In this document: piece by piece, positions 1-8,125 of the stretch
How the letters are laid out: each line of letters begins with the position of its first letter
How positions within the stretch are numbered: position 1 is the stretch's first letter
Assembly: GCA_029565415.1 (NCBI GenBank)
Contig: JAKQOH010000049.1
Location: forward strand, 1-23,230
Reading direction: 5' to 3'
DNA length: 23,230 nucleotides
From: Candidatus Rifleibacteriota bacterium
GTDB taxonomy: Bacteria > Riflebacteria > Ozemobacteria > Ozemobacterales > Ozemobacteraceae
Notes under the pieces: generated by a model
What the model saw: only the letters and a program-made list of their open reading frames with translations
What the model was told of the DNA's origin: nothing
Database searches by the model: none
Position numbers and translations under genes: made by a program

Positions 1-254
1 AGGATCACGGTGGCACGCTCGAGCCGTGCCATGTCGGCCGGCGTGAGGGCATAGTGGTGCGGACAGCCCAGTTCAGCCGGCAGCAGCAGGGAGACCGGCA
101 GCCCCGTTCCGGAGGCGAGATCCCGGGCGATCAGAAACACCGGGTACACCGTGCAGACAACGGTTTTCACGGCCTTCTTCTCGGCGGCCCCGAGAGGGGC
201 CGCCGGGAGAAGAGAAAGCAAACAAATGAATATATATGAGAGCGTGTGTTTCAT
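1..254 (-). CDS. Metal ABC transporter substrate-binding protein (ZnuA/TroA-like), 5' part only
   Basis: This is the N-terminal 84 residues of a gene that continues past the left edge. Residues 1-24 form a signal peptide (MKHTLSYIFICLL followed by PAAPLGAA), so the product is exported. The mature start reads KTVVCTVYPVFLIARDLA, typical of cluster A-I metal-binding proteins, and the segment CPHHYALTPAD matches the family motif PHxYxLTPxD, whose histidine is usually the first zinc or manganese ligand. The ATG at 252-254 has a GGAG Shine-Dalgarno about 8 bases upstream. It starts 31 bases after iorB on the same strand, so it probably shares the iorAB transcript. The permease and ATPase genes, if linked, lie outside the window. 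Metal specificity cannot be told from this fragment. Confidence 0.72.
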   Translation of the reverse strand, partial: MKHTLSYIFICLLSLLPAAPLGAAEKKAVKTVVCTVYPVFLIARDLASGTGLPVSLLLPAELGCPHHYALTPADMARLERATVI

Positions 255-285
255 CGATGCTCCGTCGGCCGCGAGTGATGGTCGG

Positions 286-867
286 TCATGCCGCGAGGTT
301 CCAGCCGGCCTCGAAAGCTTTCTGGTTGAGCTCAAGCAGTCTGGCCGGAATGCGCTTTTTCAGGCCGTCGAGCCAGATCTCGCGGCTGATGGCCGGCAGC
401 CGCTTCGCGAGCAGGCCAACGAGGACAACATTCAGGCACTTGGCGTTGCCGAGCTTCTCGGCGGCGCCGAGCGCGTCGACGGCCGTGACCTGGGCGGGCA
501 GGGCGGCGAGTTTGCCGGCGATATCCTCGGGATACACGCCGTTGCCGGCCGAGACCGACATGGGCAGGATCTTCTGGGTGTTCATCAGCACCAGGCCGCC
601 GGGCTTGAGAAACTCGCTCCAGCGCAGGGCCTCGAGCTGCTCGAAGGCGAGCAGAAGATCGGCCTCTCCGGTGCGGATCAGGGGCGAGTGGATTGCGGGA
701 CCGAACCGGACATGGCTGACGACACTGCCGCCGCGCTGGGCCATGCCGTGCACTTCCGACTTCTTCACATCGAAGCCCGCTTCCATGGCGCATTCAGCGA
801 TGAGATTGCTGGCCAGGAGGGTTCCCTGACCGCCGACGCCGCACAACAGGATGTTCGTGATACTCAT
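286..867 (-). CDS. iorB: Indolepyruvate:ferredoxin oxidoreductase, beta subunit
   Basis: This 193-residue protein is the small (gamma-like) subunit of the oxidoreductase that converts aryl pyruvates such as indolepyruvate to aryl-acetyl-CoA with ferredoxin as acceptor. The N-terminus MSITNILLCGVGGQGTLLAS carries the GxGGQG motif of pyruvate/ketoisovalerate oxidoreductase gamma domains. The segment KKSEVHGMAQRGGSVVSHVR at about residues 35-54 is the family signature. Length is normal for IorB. The ATG at 865-867 lies 2 bases after the iorA stop, the usual coupled iorAB arrangement. It forms a cytoplasmic complex with IorA and supports anaerobic aromatic amino-acid breakdown. A long reading frame continuing upstream of this ATG is only a shadow of iorA. 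Confidence 0.93.
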   Translation of the reverse strand: MSITNILLCGVGGQGTLLASNLIAECAMEAGFDVKKSEVHGMAQRGGSVVSHVRFGPAIHSPLIRTGEADLLLAFEQLEALRWSEFLKPGGLVLMNTQKILPMSVSAGNGVYPEDIAGKLAALPAQVTAVDALGAAEKLGNAKCLNVVLVGLLAKRLPAISREIWLDGLKKRIPARLLELNQKAFEAGWNLAA

Positions 868-869
868 GG

Positions 870-2648
870 TCAGGCTCCTTTCTCCTGGGTGATCGCGCCG
901 GGGCGGCAGGTGCGGGCGCACAGGCCGCAGTGGACGCAGAGGGTGGCGTTGATGCGGGTCTTCCCATCGATCGGGTCGCGTTCTATGGCCGGGCAGCCCA
1001 GCTTCCAGCACTGGCCGCATTTCACGCATTTGGCGCGGTCGATCGAGACGATGTGCCGCTCGGGTTTGTACCCCTTGAGCAGGATGCAGGGCCGGCGGGT
1101 GATGATGACCGTCGGTTCGGGCTTGGCGAGGGCGGCCTTGACAGCCTCCTCGAGCGCCTTCAGATCGAACGGGTCGACGTCGACGACCGACTCGACGCCG
1201 GTGGCCTCGCACATTTTCTTCAGGTCGAGGGCCTTCGTCGGCTTGCCCTTGAGGGTCATGCCGCTCGCCGGGTTGGGCTGGTGGCCGGTCATCGCGGTGA
1301 TCGAGTTGTCGAGCACCATGGTCAGGTGTCGGCCCTGGTTGTACACCGTGTCGATCAGGCCGGTGATGCCCGAGTGCATGAAGGTCGACTCGCCGAGCAC
1401 AGCCACGAGCTTGCCGTGGACCTTCTCCTTCATCGCCTTCTCGATGCCGAGGGCGTTCGTGATCGAGGCGCCCATGCAGACGATCGTGTGCATCGCGTTG
1501 TGGGGCGGGAAGGCGCCGAGGCTGTAGCAGCCGATGTCGCCGGTGACCGTGCAGTCGAGCTTGCGGAGCGTGAAGAACACGCCGCGATGCGGGCAACCGG
1601 GGCAGAGGACGGGCGGCCGCTGGGGAATCGCGACGTCCGGCATGCGGATCCTGGCCGGAGCCGGGGCCTTTGCGAACTCGTTCAGCGACGCGTGAAGGAT
1701 ATCGGGGTTGAGCTCGCCGCAGATCGGGATGCGATCCTTGCCGATACAGGCGATGCCGAGGGCGCGCACCTGCTCCTCGAGGATCGGCTCGTTCTCCTCG
1801 ATGACGATGACCGTTTTCACCGTGGCGGCGAAGCGGCGCACCAGGTCGGCGGGGAAGGGATTCGTGAAGCCGAGCTTGAGGAACGACGCCTGCGGGAACA
1901 CTTCGCGGGCGTGAACGTACGCGATGCCCGAGGCGATGATGCCGATCGACGGATCGCCGGCTTCGATGCGGTTCCAGGGGCAGGACGAGGCCCAGGCCGA
2001 GAGTTTCGCCATCCGCTCCTCGACCTTGACGTGGAGCCGGCGGGCGTTGTGCGGCAGGACGCAGTATTTGGCCATGTCGCGCACGAACTCGCGGGCCGGC
2101 GCCTCGGCGCGGCTGCCGAGCTCGACGATGCCCTCGGAGTGCGAGATGCGGGTGGTGGTGCGGAGCATGACGGGGGTGTCGAACTCTTCCGACAGGGCGT
2201 AGGCGGCGACGGTCATGTCGTGCGCTTCCTGGCTCGAGCTCGGCTCGAACAACGGCAGCTTGGCCGCGCGGGCGTAATGCCGGTTGTCCTGCTCGTTCTG
2301 GGAGCTGTGCATGCCGGGATCGTCGGCCGTGACGAGGACGAGGCCTCCGTTGATGCCGGTGTACGCGACGGTGAAGAGGGGGTCTGCCGCGACGTTCAGA
2401 CCGACGTGCTTCTGGGCGCACAGGGTGCGGGCGCCGCCGTAAGCCGCGCCGATTGCCGTTTCCATGGCCGTTTTCTCGTTGACCGCCCACTGGGCATCGA
2501 TCTCGTCATACTGGCCGCAGTATTCGAGGATCTCGGTGGACGGGGTGCCGGGATAGGCGGCGGCGAACCGCACACCTGCCTCCCATGCGCCGCGCGCGAT
2601 GGCGGCGTTTCCCGACAGGAAGGCCCTTTCCCTGGTTCCGCTTTTCAT
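870..2648 (-). CDS. iorA: Indolepyruvate:ferredoxin oxidoreductase, alpha subunit
   Basis: This 592-residue subunit binds thiamine diphosphate and two [4Fe-4S] clusters and carries out the oxidative decarboxylation. The N-terminal pyrimidine-binding domain includes AYPGTPSTEI (31-40) and the activating glutamate in NEKTAMETAIGA (E58). The C-terminal pyrophosphate-binding domain has CPGCPHRG (349-356) and GDIGCYSLGAF (370-380). A ferredoxin domain follows, with cysteines 541, 544, 547 and 552 and cysteines 571, 574, 577 and 581; the CxxCxxCx4C spacing of the first cluster is usual for IorA. I chose the ATG at 2646-2648 because GGAGAAG lies just upstream and the protein then begins like known IorA; an in-frame extension to 2822 would cross the promoter. 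It is divergent from the epimerase gene. Confidence 0.95.
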   Translation of the reverse strand: MKSGTRERAFLSGNAAIARGAWEAGVRFAAAYPGTPSTEILEYCGQYDEIDAQWAVNEKTAMETAIGAAYGGARTLCAQKHVGLNVAADPLFTVAYTGINGGLVLVTADDPGMHSSQNEQDNRHYARAAKLPLFEPSSSQEAHDMTVAAYALSEEFDTPVMLRTTTRISHSEGIVELGSRAEAPAREFVRDMAKYCVLPHNARRLHVKVEERMAKLSAWASSCPWNRIEAGDPSIGIIASGIAYVHAREVFPQASFLKLGFTNPFPADLVRRFAATVKTVIVIEENEPILEEQVRALGIACIGKDRIPICGELNPDILHASLNEFAKAPAPARIRMPDVAIPQRPPVLCPGCPHRGVFFTLRKLDCTVTGDIGCYSLGAFPPHNAMHTIVCMGASITNALGIEKAMKEKVHGKLVAVLGESTFMHSGITGLIDTVYNQGRHLTMVLDNSITAMTGHQPNPASGMTLKGKPTKALDLKKMCEATGVESVVDVDPFDLKALEEAVKAALAKPEPTVIITRRPCILLKGYKPERHIVSIDRAKCVKCGQCWKLGCPAIERDPIDGKTRINATLCVHCGLCARTCRPGAITQEKGA

Positions 2649-2665
2649 CGTTTCTTCTCCTCTGG

Positions 2666-2690
2666 ACGGCCCGGAATGCAGGCGGGCCGT
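2666..2690 (-). promoter_or_regulatory. GC-rich hairpin in the iorA leader
   Basis: Perfect 8-bp inverted repeat ACGGCCCG/CGGGCCGT with a 9-base loop. It lies between the predicted iorA transcription start (about 2699) and the Shine-Dalgarno (about 2653-2658), so the 5' leader could fold upstream of the ribosome site. There is no T-run after it, so it is not a terminator. A regulatory role is inference; it may be chance in GC-rich DNA. Confidence 0.35.
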
Positions 2691-2705
2691 GATGCAAGCG
2701 CCGGG

Positions 2706-2714
2706 ATTATAGCA
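2706..2714 (-). promoter_or_regulatory. iorA promoter, extended -10
   Basis: On the minus strand the sequence reads TGC TATAAT, a perfect -10 hexamer with the TGn extension. It would start RNA near 2699 and give a leader of about 50 bases. No good -35 is seen 16-18 bases upstream, which is common for extended -10 promoters. Confidence 0.6.
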
Positions 2715-2727
2715 CAAATCTCCCGAT

Positions 2728-2747
2728 GGCATTTTTCCCCGAATGCC
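2728..2747. promoter_or_regulatory. Inverted repeat between divergent iorA and epimerase genes
   Basis: GGCATT-N8-AATGCC is a perfect 6-bp dyad in the divergent intergenic region. It sits just upstream of the iorA -10 and overlaps where the -35 of either promoter would fall, so an operator is possible. No regulator gene is adjacent, and the short arms make chance plausible. Confidence 0.3.
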
Positions 2748-2787
2748 TGTATCATCCCTGCAATTCTCTCGAACCCGGAGAAACGAC

Positions 2788-3795
2788 ATGCATGTTCTCG
2801 TTACCGGCGCCGCCGGATTCATCGGTTATCATCTGAGTGAGCGGCTGCTCGCCCGCGGCGACACCGTCGTCGGCTACGACAACGTCAACGCCTATTACGA
2901 GGTGACCCTCAAGGAGGCGCGGCTCGCACGGTTGCAGCAGAAGCCGGGCTTCAGCTTCGTGAAGGCTGATCTGTCGGACCGGGCGACGATGGAGCGGGTG
3001 TTCGCGAAGAACCGGTTCGACCGGGTCGTGCATCTCGCCGCACAGGCCGGCGTCCGGTACAGTCTTGAAAACCCTCATGCCTACGTCGATTCGAACCTCG
3101 TCGGGTTCGTCAACATGCTCGAGTGCTGCCGACACGCGAAGGTGCCGCATCTGGCCTACGCCTCGTCGAGTTCGGTCTACGGGGCGAACACCCGGATGCC
3201 GTTCTCGGTGCATCATGACGTCGACCACCCCGTCTCGCTGTATGCGGCGACGAAGAAGGCGAACGAGCTGATGGCGCACACCTACTCGCACCTGTTTCGG
3301 CTGCCGACGACGGGGCTGCGGTTCTTCACGGTGTACGGCCCCTGGGGCCGGCCCGACATGGCCCTGTTCGGCTTCACGAAGAAGATTCTTGCCGGCGAGC
3401 CGATCGAGGTGTTCAACCACGGGAAGATGCAGCGCGACTTCACGTATGTCGACGACATCGTCGAAGGGGTCATGCGCGTCTCGGACCGGATCGCCCAGCC
3501 CGACCCGGCCTGGACGGGCGATCAGCCCGATCCGGGCACCAGTTCGGCCCCATACCGCGTCTACAACATCGGAAACCACCAGCCGGTCGAGCTGCTCGAG
3601 TTCATCGGCCACATCGAGCGCAAACTCGGTCGCACCGCCGTCAAGAAGCTGATGCCGATGCAACCGGGCGATGTGCCGGCCACCTATGCCGACGTCGAGG
3701 ATCTGCGCCGCGATGTCGGGTTTGCCCCGGCGACCCCTCTCGAAACCGGCATTGGCCGGTTCATCGACTGGTATAGAGAATATTATAGAGTATAA
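2788..3795 (+). CDS. NAD-dependent epimerase, UDP-glucuronate 4-epimerase type
   Basis: This 335-residue short-chain dehydrogenase-type epimerase converts UDP-glucuronate to UDP-galacturonate or a related sugar nucleotide for surface polysaccharide. The NAD-binding motif TGAAGFIG is at residues 6-13. The catalytic site has SSSSVYG (126-132) and YAATKK (152-157, Tyr152/Lys156). The signatures [16 protein letters not shown] and [15 protein letters not shown] are those of the UDP-glucuronate 4-epimerase (CapI/LspL) group, and the length is typical. The ATG at 2788 follows CCGGAGAAA; an upstream in-frame start at 2743 lacks a ribosome site and the family motif would begin too late. It is a single-gene unit ending at a hairpin terminator. 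Substrate is inferred from sequence class; no other polysaccharide genes are nearby. Confidence 0.88.
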   Translation: MHVLVTGAAGFIGYHLSERLLARGDTVVGYDNVNAYYEVTLKEARLARLQQKPGFSFVKADLSDRATMERVFAKNRFDRVVHLAAQAGVRYSLENPHAYVDSNLVGFVNMLECCRHAKVPHLAYASSSSVYGANTRMPFSVHHDVDHPVSLYAATKKANELMAHTYSHLFRLPTTGLRFFTVYGPWGRPDMALFGFTKKILAGEPIEVFNHGKMQRDFTYVDDIVEGVMRVSDRIAQPDPAWTGDQPDPGTSSAPYRVYNIGNHQPVELLEFIGHIERKLGRTAVKKLMPMQPGDVPATYADVEDLRRDVGFAPATPLETGIGRFIDWYREYYRV

Positions 3796-3804
3796 TATCT
3801 TGAC

Positions 3805-3848
3805 AAACAGAACACCCCCGGCCATTTCGAGCCGGGGGTGTTCTGTTT
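3805..3848. terminator. Bidirectional intrinsic terminator
   Basis: A perfect 18-bp stem (3805-3822 with 3831-3848) with an 8-base loop. The stem core is GC-rich and its ends are AAACAG/CTGTTT, supplying a short T-run in both directions. It sits between convergent genes, the epimerase ending at 3795 and the membrane sensor ending at 3859, and can serve both. Confidence 0.9.
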
Positions 3849-3858
3849 CTGGCGAAGG

Positions 3859-6297
3859 TCAGGCGACGAGATTCTCGCGGTAGAAGTTCTCCCACAGCTC
3901 CTTTTCCTCGTTGAGCACCATCAGGGTCAGGTGGTCGGAGGCGAGCTTCGACCCGATATCCAGCACCGGGATGGCTGCGGCCGCGGCATCAGGCATCTGG
4001 ATGAACAGGGAGCCGATCAGTTTCGCGCCTTGGTTCAGCGGATACGAGATGAGGATCGAGCCGTCCACGGGATCCTTGACGGTGGCCTTGTGGGCCGGGT
4101 TGGTCTGGAGGGCTTTGAACACCTTCTCCTCGATGCTGCGCATCTCGAGTTTGCGGGTGGTGTCGAGGCGTCCCAGGGGCTGGATCGTTCCGTCATGGTT
4201 CGCCCGGAACATCGCGGCATCCGAGGCGCCGCACAGTTTTCCGAGCGTTTTGAGGAACGTCTGGAACGGCAGTTCGCAGTTGCCCGGCGTGAGGCGCACC
4301 ATGTCCATCAGCCCCGCGATCGTCGACTCGAGGGAGGACATCGTGCTCGTGAGGCTCTGGCGCTGGGACTCGAGATTCTGCGACAGAATTGCATTTTTGA
4401 GGGCGATCGCGGTGTGGGAAAGGTAATACGTCAGCATCGAGAGCATCTTTTCGGGATTCTCGTCGGAGCCGAACCGGTCGAGCATCATCATGCCCAGCAG
4501 CTCGGATTCGTGCCGGATCGGGATGTAGGCGATCATGCGCTGGATCGGGCCGTTCGTGATCTCGACGGTGGCCGACTTTTCGGGATGCACTTCGGCCTTG
4601 ATGACCACGGGCTGGCCATCGGCGAGAACCGGTTCGAGCAGCTTGGGGTTCCGGCGTGGCATGTCCAGAAGACGCGGGGGCGCCTTCCGGGTGTCGAGAA
4701 TCTCGTTGAGGCGGCCCGTGTCGTTGGGCGAGCGGAAGATGTGCAGGCACGCGTCTTCCAGCTTGAACAGGGCTTTGGTGCGGCGCTCGATCATCGAGGA
4801 GAGGGTTTCGAGATGGGTGCAGTTCTTGAGGAGCTCGGTCACTTCCTCCAGGATCATCTGCTTGTAGGTGATATCGGCGGTGAGCGCGTCGTTCGAGGAT
4901 TTGACGCAGGCCAGTTCGGTCATCAGGGCGGCCATCTGGTTCTCCTGATCCCCGCGCGCCGTCTCGAGGCCCCGGATCTGCTGGGTAAGGCGGTCGATCT
5001 CCTGGGTGCGCTCGTTGGCCTGTTTCAGGCTCTTCATCAGCTGCTGGTTCAGCTCCTTGCCGTCCAGAGTCGCTTTCTCGAGGTCCACGCGGGTCGTGTC
5101 GAGTGCCTGTTTCAGCTCCTCGACCCGGTCCTTGAGAAACAGCGGTTCGGTCAGATCGTCGGTGAGCAGCAGGATCAGCGGCTCCTGGCTCTCGCCGGTC
5201 ATCGGGATCAGGCGGCAGGTGAACGTGTGGGCAAGCCCTTCCGAAGACTGGACGCGGATCCGCTCGATCTCGCGGGCACGGCCGCCCGTCAGGACCGACT
5301 GCATGACATACCCCATGCCATACTGCTTGAACGCGGGAATCGATTCGAGCAGATTCCGTCCGGCAAGGTTGGCACCGATCAGGCCGCTGCGGCCACGTCG
5401 ATATTTCAGGACCGTGCCTTCGGCATCGAGGATGAACCAGGCCGAGGTCACATTGTCCGCCACGTGGCCCTGGGCGACGTTGTCGCGGCGGCTCTGGTTC
5501 AGGAGCTGCTGGAGATAATAGATGCGCTCCTTGAAGATCGAGGTCAGGTTGTGGGCCAGATACGCCGTTCCGAGCAAGGCGACCACGATCATCGCGAAAC
5601 TCGCCACGGCCCACCCGAGCGACATGCTCAGATCCCCGAACTGGGGACCATAGAACTTGATATGCATGATCAGCTTGAAATGGACGAGCAGACACAGGAG
5701 CAGGTAGCCCCCGCCCGTCACCCCCGCATACAGAGCGCCCTTATGGAAGCCCAGCACGGCGCCGGCCACGATGATCGGGATCGCGGTCAGCATCATCAGG
5801 GGACTTTCCGGCGAGCCGGTGTAGCGTACCAGGAGGGTGATCATGATCAGATCGACGATCACCTGGGTGTGCATCACGTTGTCGAGGGAGAGCAGGTTGA
5901 ACCTGATTCCCCGGATCATCTCGAGAACCAGCAGATACACCGTGCTCATCAGCTTGAGCACCAGCCGGGGAATGACGGTGAAGGCGCGTGTCGCATTCGT
6001 CCGGAGTTCGCCGATATGGCGGCTCAGAAGGAGGTTCAGCAGCCGGCGGAGGGCGGGAACGCCGTGCCGCAGCGCGACCTGCCGCGTGAGCATCGAGATG
6101 TGTACCGTGAAATAGACGTTGATGCAGGCCAGCAGGCAGCAGAGAACGTAGATGGGCGTGATCTGGAAGCTCATTCCCAAAAGTCGGGTGGACATCAGGG
6201 CGAACCCGAACAGAATGGGAATGGCGGCCCAGCGCAGGGCGACGAGCCCCTGAGCGATCTGAAGTTCCCGCAACCCGGAACGGTTCGATACTTCCAT
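3859..6297 (-). CDS. Membrane sensor protein with PAS and two GAF-like domains, no output domain
   Basis: An 812-residue protein. The first 250 residues hold about six hydrophobic segments (about 17-38, 46-66, 110-126, 166-183, 187-208 and 226-248), giving a polytopic membrane module. A PAS-like domain follows (about 275-385; TSAWFILDAEGTVLKYRRG is its start), then a long coiled coil (about 385-470). Next come a GAF-like domain (about 485-640, with AYIPIRHESELLGMMMLDRF) and a second one (about 675-795, with GAKLIGSLFIQ). I find no kinase, GGDEF, phosphatase, methyl-accepting or DNA-binding output. The ATG at 6295-6297 follows AGGAGGAAACC, so the longer frame to 6336 is not used. The upstream same-strand gene ends 87 bases away. 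It probably passes a signal to a partner protein; the ligand and partner are unknown. Confidence 0.8.
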   Translation of the reverse strand: MEVSNRSGLRELQIAQGLVALRWAAIPILFGFALMSTRLLGMSFQITPIYVLCCLLACINVYFTVHISMLTRQVALRHGVPALRRLLNLLLSRHIGELRTNATRAFTVIPRLVLKLMSTVYLLVLEMIRGIRFNLLSLDNVMHTQVIVDLIMITLLVRYTGSPESPLMMLTAIPIIVAGAVLGFHKGALYAGVTGGGYLLLCLLVHFKLIMHIKFYGPQFGDLSMSLGWAVASFAMIVVALLGTAYLAHNLTSIFKERIYYLQQLLNQSRRDNVAQGHVADNVTSAWFILDAEGTVLKYRRGRSGLIGANLAGRNLLESIPAFKQYGMGYVMQSVLTGGRAREIERIRVQSSEGLAHTFTCRLIPMTGESQEPLILLLTDDLTEPLFLKDRVEELKQALDTTRVDLEKATLDGKELNQQLMKSLKQANERTQEIDRLTQQIRGLETARGDQENQMAALMTELACVKSSNDALTADITYKQMILEEVTELLKNCTHLETLSSMIERRTKALFKLEDACLHIFRSPNDTGRLNEILDTRKAPPRLLDMPRRNPKLLEPVLADGQPVVIKAEVHPEKSATVEITNGPIQRMIAYIPIRHESELLGMMMLDRFGSDENPEKMLSMLTYYLSHTAIALKNAILSQNLESQRQSLTSTMSSLESTIAGLMDMVRLTPGNCELPFQTFLKTLGKLCGASDAAMFRANHDGTIQPLGRLDTTRKLEMRSIEEKVFKALQTNPAHKATVKDPVDGSILISYPLNQGAKLIGSLFIQMPDAAAAAIPVLDIGSKLASDHLTLMVLNEEKELWENFYRENLVA

Positions 6298-6384
6298 GGT
6301 TTCCTCCTGCCTGCCTGGCGGACAAAAAAGATCCACCTCTGTTATCGGCAGGTGTCGGGAAAAAACCGAGAGGGAAATGAACGA

Positions 6385-8037
6385 TCAGGGTTGCGCGAGA
6401 AGTCGGTCGATCTCGTCCAGGGAGCGGAGTGATACGTCGGCGTCGGCCAGTCGTGCAAGGAAGGCGGCAAGCGTATTCTGGGAGGCCGCGCACAGGGTCC
6501 AGCGGCCCCGAAGCTCCTGGATCCCGGCCGTGGGAACATCCAGCAGGGTTTTCACCCGTTCCTGCGTGAGCGGCTGGCGGGCGGGCTGGAGGGGCTGCGC
6601 ATCCATGGGCCAGGCCTCGTGGACCCGCCCGATGATCCGGTAGGGGGGGATGCCGTTTCCGACGACGGCGAGGGTGAGGGTTCCGGCAGGATTGGTGGGA
6701 GTGTTCTGGAAAAACGCGGGAAGTCGCGACCGGATCGTGGTGAGGGCGCCGGCAAACTCGGTGAGCGGAAAGCTCATCGAAATCTGCATCTCGGTCGGGG
6801 ACTCGGCCAGCTTCTGGGCGGAGGGGATTCCGTCCTCGTCGAGCAGGCGTCTGACGGCTTCGGCCGTGGCAGCGGCTTGGGCGGGAACGGGACGGATGAG
6901 GAGAACGGCGTCGACGATGTTCGCCGAACCGGTTCCGGACGGAATGGTGGCCGTCATGAGCCGGAGCGACGGGCCTTGTTCCTGGAACAGGGCAGCCCAG
7001 GAGGCGTCGGGGAGGACGGTGAGCGTCCTCACCGATGTCGGCCGCAGATTCGAGAGGCGGACCGGGGGCTGGATGTTCCAGTGATTTCTCGAGGCGACGG
7101 CAGAAAGGAGCGCGGATTTCGCGAGATCGCGGCGATCGAGGGCGACGAGCTCGAGAGAGGCTGATGCAAAGCTGACCCACCGGGGATCGACCGAGGAAGA
7201 GGCGCATTTGTCGCGGATGAACGAGTCGATGATTTGCTCACGCCGTTCCAGTTCGTCGAGTGAGCCCGATGCCAGAAGCACCAGGAATGTGCGGGTCGGG
7301 AGATCCCAGAGATCGAAGGCCGTCGCGCCCTGGGGCAGGTTGGGCAGGTTGGTGAAGGCTTCTCCCAGGTGGCGTGCCGTGAAATGGGCGCTCGGGGACG
7401 AGGGCTCCCAGGTGAGGAGGCGGGCGACGGCCGGAGAGCCGCGGGAATGGACCAGGACTCCGTTCTCTGAAACGGGCTTCGGGGCCGGTGTTCCGGATGC
7501 GGTCATCGTGAAGAACGCTCCGAGCCTGGCCTGCGCCGTTGCCAGGGGGCCGTCGATCCAGAGGGAGGGGGTCGATTCCGTCTCCCGATACTGGCCGATG
7601 GCCGCTGCGAAAAGGCGTTCCTGGAGCGTGACGGCCTCTGATCCCGGGGGGGGCTGACTGGGATCGGTTGAAATCGCCGAAACCAGTTCGCCAAGAAGTG
7701 TTTCGGCCTCGGAGGCGGCCTGGGGAAGGAGCATCACCAGATGCGCCGCGACAGGGGTCTCGAGAAGGCGCCATGCGCCGCCGGCAGCCCCGAGGCGATC
7801 GTCGAAGGAGACGGGTGGGGCTTTGCACAGGGCGAGAAGGCGTCTGGCAACGTCGCGGGTCGAGGCCGTCCCGTCGGCCAATACGGCGGGGACGGTCACC
7901 ACCGCGCGACTGATCGCCCGCGAAGGCGGTGCTGCCCACAGGCCGGCGGCCAGGCCGAGGATGGCGGCAAAGACCAGCGCCGGCGCCGTCAGGCGGGCCG
8001 GTCGGAGGCATCGGGGATCGAATCCCAGCATTCTCAT
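6385..8037 (-). CDS. Exported or membrane-anchored protein of unknown function
   Basis: I do not recognise this 550-residue protein. Residues 1-17 are basic and are followed by a hydrophobic segment (about 18-36) ending LAAGLWAAPPSRA, which looks like a signal peptide or a single anchor. The rest is alanine- and leucine-rich with no cysteine-rich, repeat or catalytic motif that I can name. A stretch near residue 320-500 alternates strands and helices (LRLMTATIPSG, ANIVDAVLLIRP, MQISMSFPLTEFAGALTTI) and could be a substrate-binding or secretin-like fold, but this is guesswork. The first ATG (8035-8037) has no Shine-Dalgarno and sits 9 bases after a TATAAT box; an ATG two codons later is an alternative. 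It precedes the PAS/GAF membrane sensor on the same strand and may act with it. Confidence 0.7.
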   Translation of the reverse strand: MRMLGFDPRCLRPARLTAPALVFAAILGLAAGLWAAPPSRAISRAVVTVPAVLADGTASTRDVARRLLALCKAPPVSFDDRLGAAGGAWRLLETPVAAHLVMLLPQAASEAETLLGELVSAISTDPSQPPPGSEAVTLQERLFAAAIGQYRETESTPSLWIDGPLATAQARLGAFFTMTASGTPAPKPVSENGVLVHSRGSPAVARLLTWEPSSPSAHFTARHLGEAFTNLPNLPQGATAFDLWDLPTRTFLVLLASGSLDELERREQIIDSFIRDKCASSSVDPRWVSFASASLELVALDRRDLAKSALLSAVASRNHWNIQPPVRLSNLRPTSVRTLTVLPDASWAALFQEQGPSLRLMTATIPSGTGSANIVDAVLLIRPVPAQAAATAEAVRRLLDEDGIPSAQKLAESPTEMQISMSFPLTEFAGALTTIRSRLPAFFQNTPTNPAGTLTLAVVGNGIPPYRIIGRVHEAWPMDAQPLQPARQPLTQERVKTLLDVPTAGIQELRGRWTLCAASQNTLAAFLARLADADVSLRSLDEIDRLLAQP

Positions 8038-8077
8038 GGTATCGGCATTATACGATACCTGCCCACACGAGGGTCAA
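8038..8077 (-). promoter_or_regulatory. Promoter with overlapping dyad, possibly leaderless
   Basis: On the minus strand TTGACC (8077-8072) and TATAAT (8052-8047) are 19 bases apart. Only 9 bases separate the TATAAT from the ATG at 8037, so RNA would start at or next to the start codon. A perfect dyad GGTATCG-N8-CGATACC (8038-8059) encloses the -10 and could be an operator. Confidence 0.5.
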
Positions 8078-8088
8078 CATCATTCTGA

Positions 8089-8117
8089 TTGCAGAAGGGC
8101 CGGGGAGCGGTTACCCT
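8089..8117 (+). promoter_or_regulatory. Candidate promoter of the kinase-like gene
   Basis: TTGCAG (8089-8094) and TACCCT (8112-8117) are 17 bases apart. The -10 match is weak. If used, RNA would begin about 8124, practically at the ATG at 8126. GGGGAG at 8102-8107 is too far from the ATG to be a good ribosome site. Confidence 0.3.
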
Positions 8118-8125
8118 GATCCGTG

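Noticed and set aside
286..2490. A 734-codon minus-strand frame ending with IorB
   Set aside because: Only the last 193 codons are IorB. The earlier part reads iorA out of frame and is low-complexity Arg/His-rich.
151..2840. Long plus-strand frames (458 and 636 codons) opposite iorAB
   Set aside because: The minus strand encodes clear IorA and IorB. These frames are mirror images of codon bias and lack motifs.
6334..6354. Hairpin CACCT/AGGTG followed by a T-run between the 550-residue gene and the sensor gene
   Set aside because: The stem has only 5 bp and the loop 11 bases, too weak to call a terminator.
3838..6432. An 864-codon open frame on the plus strand opposite the membrane sensor
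   Set aside because: It is a GC-rich antisense shadow: its protein is rich in Arg, His, Gln and Gly with no domain, while the minus strand gives membrane segments, PAS and GAF patterns and a good ribosome site.
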